The notes beneath the pieces were generated by a model, which had not been told where the DNA came from, ran no database searches, and saw nothing but the letters and a program-made list of their open reading frames with translations. Of a stretch of 64,000 nucleotides of DNA, positions 62,684 through 64,000 are shown piece after piece. The position numbers and the translations under genes are program-made. How positions within the stretch are numbered: the stretch's first letter is position 1; each line of letters begins with the position of its first letter. Location of the stretch: positions 434,001-498,000 of the forward strand of contig NZ_CP044232.1 of NCBI RefSeq assembly GCF_008727775.1. Direction: 5' to 3'. This DNA is from Microbacterium lushaniae. Lineage in GTDB: Bacteria; Actinomycetota; Actinomycetes; Actinomycetales; Microbacteriaceae.

Positions 62684-64000
62684 ATGGCACACACGATGAG
62701 ACGACGCCTGCTCACCGGCGCGGCCGCGGTCGCGATCGGGGCGCTCACCCTCTCCGCCTGCTCGAGTCAGCGTGACGGCGGCGGCGGCGAGGAGACCTCC
62801 TCCGGCGATGTCGACTCGACGTTCGTCTTCGGCGCATCCGGAGACCCCTCGAGCCTGGACCCCGCGTTCGCCAGCGACGGCGAATCGTTCCGCATCTCCC
62901 GCCAGATCTTCGAAGGCCTCGTCGGCGTCGAGCCCGGCACGGCCGACCCCGCGCCACTGCTGGCCGAGAGCTGGGAACAGTCCGAAGACGGACTGTCCTA
63001 CACCTTCCAGCTCAAGGAGGGCGTGACCTTCCACGACGGCACGGAGTTCACCGCGGATGCCGTGTGCTTCAACTTCGACCGCCAGAACAACTTCACCGGG
63101 ATCGCGCAGAGCGAGAGCCTGTCGTACTACTGGGGCAAGATCATGCGCGGCTTCGCCGACACCGGCACCTCGATCTACGACGGCTGCGAGGTCGTCAGCG
63201 ACACCGAGGTCACCGTCAACCTGTCGCAGCCGTTCGCCGGGTTCATCGCCGCCCTGTCGCTGCCCGCGTTCGCGATGCAGAGCCCGACCGCGCTGGAGGA
63301 GTACAACGCCGACGACGTGGGGGGCACCTCTGAGGCGCCCACGCTGAGCGAGTACGCCACGGCGCATCCCACCGGCACGGGGCCCTTCATGTTCGACTCG
63401 TGGGAGCCGGGCTCGGAGACCACCGTCACGGCGTTCGAGGACTACTGGGGCGAGCAGGGTCAGGTCGAAGAGGTCATCTTCCGCGTGATCGGCGACACCA
63501 CCGCCCGCCGCCAGGCGCTGGAATCCGGATCGATCGACGGCTACGACCTCGTCGCCCCCGCCGACCTGGGCGCACTCGAGGACGCCGGCTTCACGCTGGT
63601 CAACCGTGACCCGTTCAACGTCCTGTACCTCGGCATGAACTCCGCCGACCCCGCCCTGTCTGACATCCGCGTGCGGCAGGCCATCGCCCACGCCATCGAC
63701 AAGGAGCAGCTGGTCAGCCAGGTGCTGCCCGAGGGCACCGAGCTGGCCGAGCAGTTCATGCCCGACAGCGTGATCGGCTTCAACGAAGACGTCACGACGT
63801 ACGAGTACGACCCCGACGCGGCCGAGGCGCTGCTGGCCGACGCCGGATTCAGCGCGGCGAGCCCGCTGACGCTGACCTTCAACTACCCGGTCAACATCTC
63901 CCGCCCGTACATGCCCAACCCGGAGCAGATCTTCACGAACCTGCAGTCGCAGCTGGAGGCGGTGGGCATCGTGCTCAACCCGGTCTCCAACGAGTGGGCC
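62684..64000 (+). CDS. Peptide/nickel-type ABC transporter substrate-binding lipoprotein (partial)
   Basis: Family 5 extracellular solute-binding protein; 439 codons are visible and the gene runs off the right edge. The signal is HTMRRRLLTGAAAVAIG, then LTLSAC as the lipobox and a Gly/Glu/Ser linker. Mature blocks diagnostic of the OppA/DppA group are SLDPAFASDGESFRISRQIF, YTFQLKEGVTFHDGTEFTAD and ALSDIRVRQAIAHAIDKEQL. It would bind oligopeptides or related solutes for an importer encoded beyond the window. GGAAGG precedes the ATG by about 10 bases. The 185-bp gap upstream shows only weak promoter-like words. Confidence 0.93.
   Translation, partial: MAHTMRRRLLTGAAAVAIGALTLSACSSQRDGGGGEETSSGDVDSTFVFGASGDPSSLDPAFASDGESFRISRQIFEGLVGVEPGTADPAPLLAESWEQSEDGLSYTFQLKEGVTFHDGTEFTADAVCFNFDRQNNFTGIAQSESLSYYWGKIMRGFADTGTSIYDGCEVVSDTEVTVNLSQPFAGFIAALSLPAFAMQSPTALEEYNADDVGGTSEAPTLSEYATAHPTGTGPFMFDSWEPGSETTVTAFEDYWGEQGQVEEVIFRVIGDTTARRQALESGSIDGYDLVAPADLGALEDAGFTLVNRDPFNVLYLGMNSADPALSDIRVRQAIAHAIDKEQLVSQVLPEGTELAEQFMPDSVIGFNEDVTTYEYDPDAAEALLADAGFSAASPLTLTFNYPVNISRPYMPNPEQIFTNLQSQLEAVGIVLNPVSNEWA

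Overview
The window is very GC-rich, has densely packed genes on both strands with many ATGA start/stop overlaps, and uses both ATG and GTG starts. It carries several typical actinobacterial families: an actinobacterial-type Lhr helicase, a DUF6421 protein, the GlgX-TreY-TreZ set, an FCD-GntR regulator and DesK-type two-component pairs. This suggests a chromosomal segment of a Gram-positive actinobacterium, most likely family Microbacteriaceae (Microbacterium-like). No rRNA, tRNA, CRISPR array, transposase or prophage gene was seen. The genus is an inference from gene content and word usage, not from a marker gene.

Layout. 1-2794: end of a carbohydrate ABC transporter operon (permease, lipoprotein binding protein) divergent from its LacI regulator, with a clear palindromic operator between them. 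2798-6038: TetR regulator divergent from an MMPL exporter with a long coiled-coil insert. 6088-10009: small alarmone synthetase, a tandem palindromic repeat, a coiled-coil protein, a TerC membrane protein and two small unknowns. 10072-16531: glgX-treY-treZ, translationally coupled, turning glycogen-type glucan into trehalose. 16528-24623: mixed genes (TspO-like protein, glutamine amidotransferase, two lipoproteins of unknown function, an HTH/ECF-S-like fusion, an HTH-less LysR effector domain, DUF1304, a beta-helix protein). 24872-27975: a LigM-like GcvT-fold demethylase divergent from a LysR regulator, then an AhpD-like protein. 27982-37823: nei-lhr pair, small membrane protein, lipoprotein, an ABC-F ATPase with promoter, 18-codon leader ORF and hairpins, an esterase and a Nudix-like protein.

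37947-46110 is the main metabolic island. A DhaKL-type ketose kinase, an RpiB-like isomerase, a triosephosphate-isomerase paralogue and an FCD-GntR regulator form one operon. Directly downstream on the same strand, a sugar isomerase/epimerase-type TIM barrel, a 3-hydroxyacyl-CoA-dehydrogenase-fold enzyme, an SDR, a 33-residue membrane peptide and an MFS anion/sugar symporter form a second. The kinase-plus-two-isomerases set resembles the tetritol/erythrulose pathway known from mycobacteria, so a C4 polyol or sugar acid is the best substrate guess.

46123-64000: threonine aldolase, SDR, NRDE protein, CoaBC, DUF6421, diacylglycerol-kinase-like protein, two histidine kinase/response regulator pairs around a membrane protein, an ABC exporter whose permease gene is frameshifted, a GNAT gene that also looks frameshifted, SRPBCC-like, SprT-like, TPR-like and spermidine-synthase-like genes, and the start of a peptide-type ABC binding protein running off the end.

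Two window-wide patterns stand out. About twenty genes have a -10-like hexamer (TANNNT or a variant) 6-8 bases before the start codon, the signature of leaderless transcription. Intergenic nested palindromes recur, two of them with exactly the same 67-bp span.
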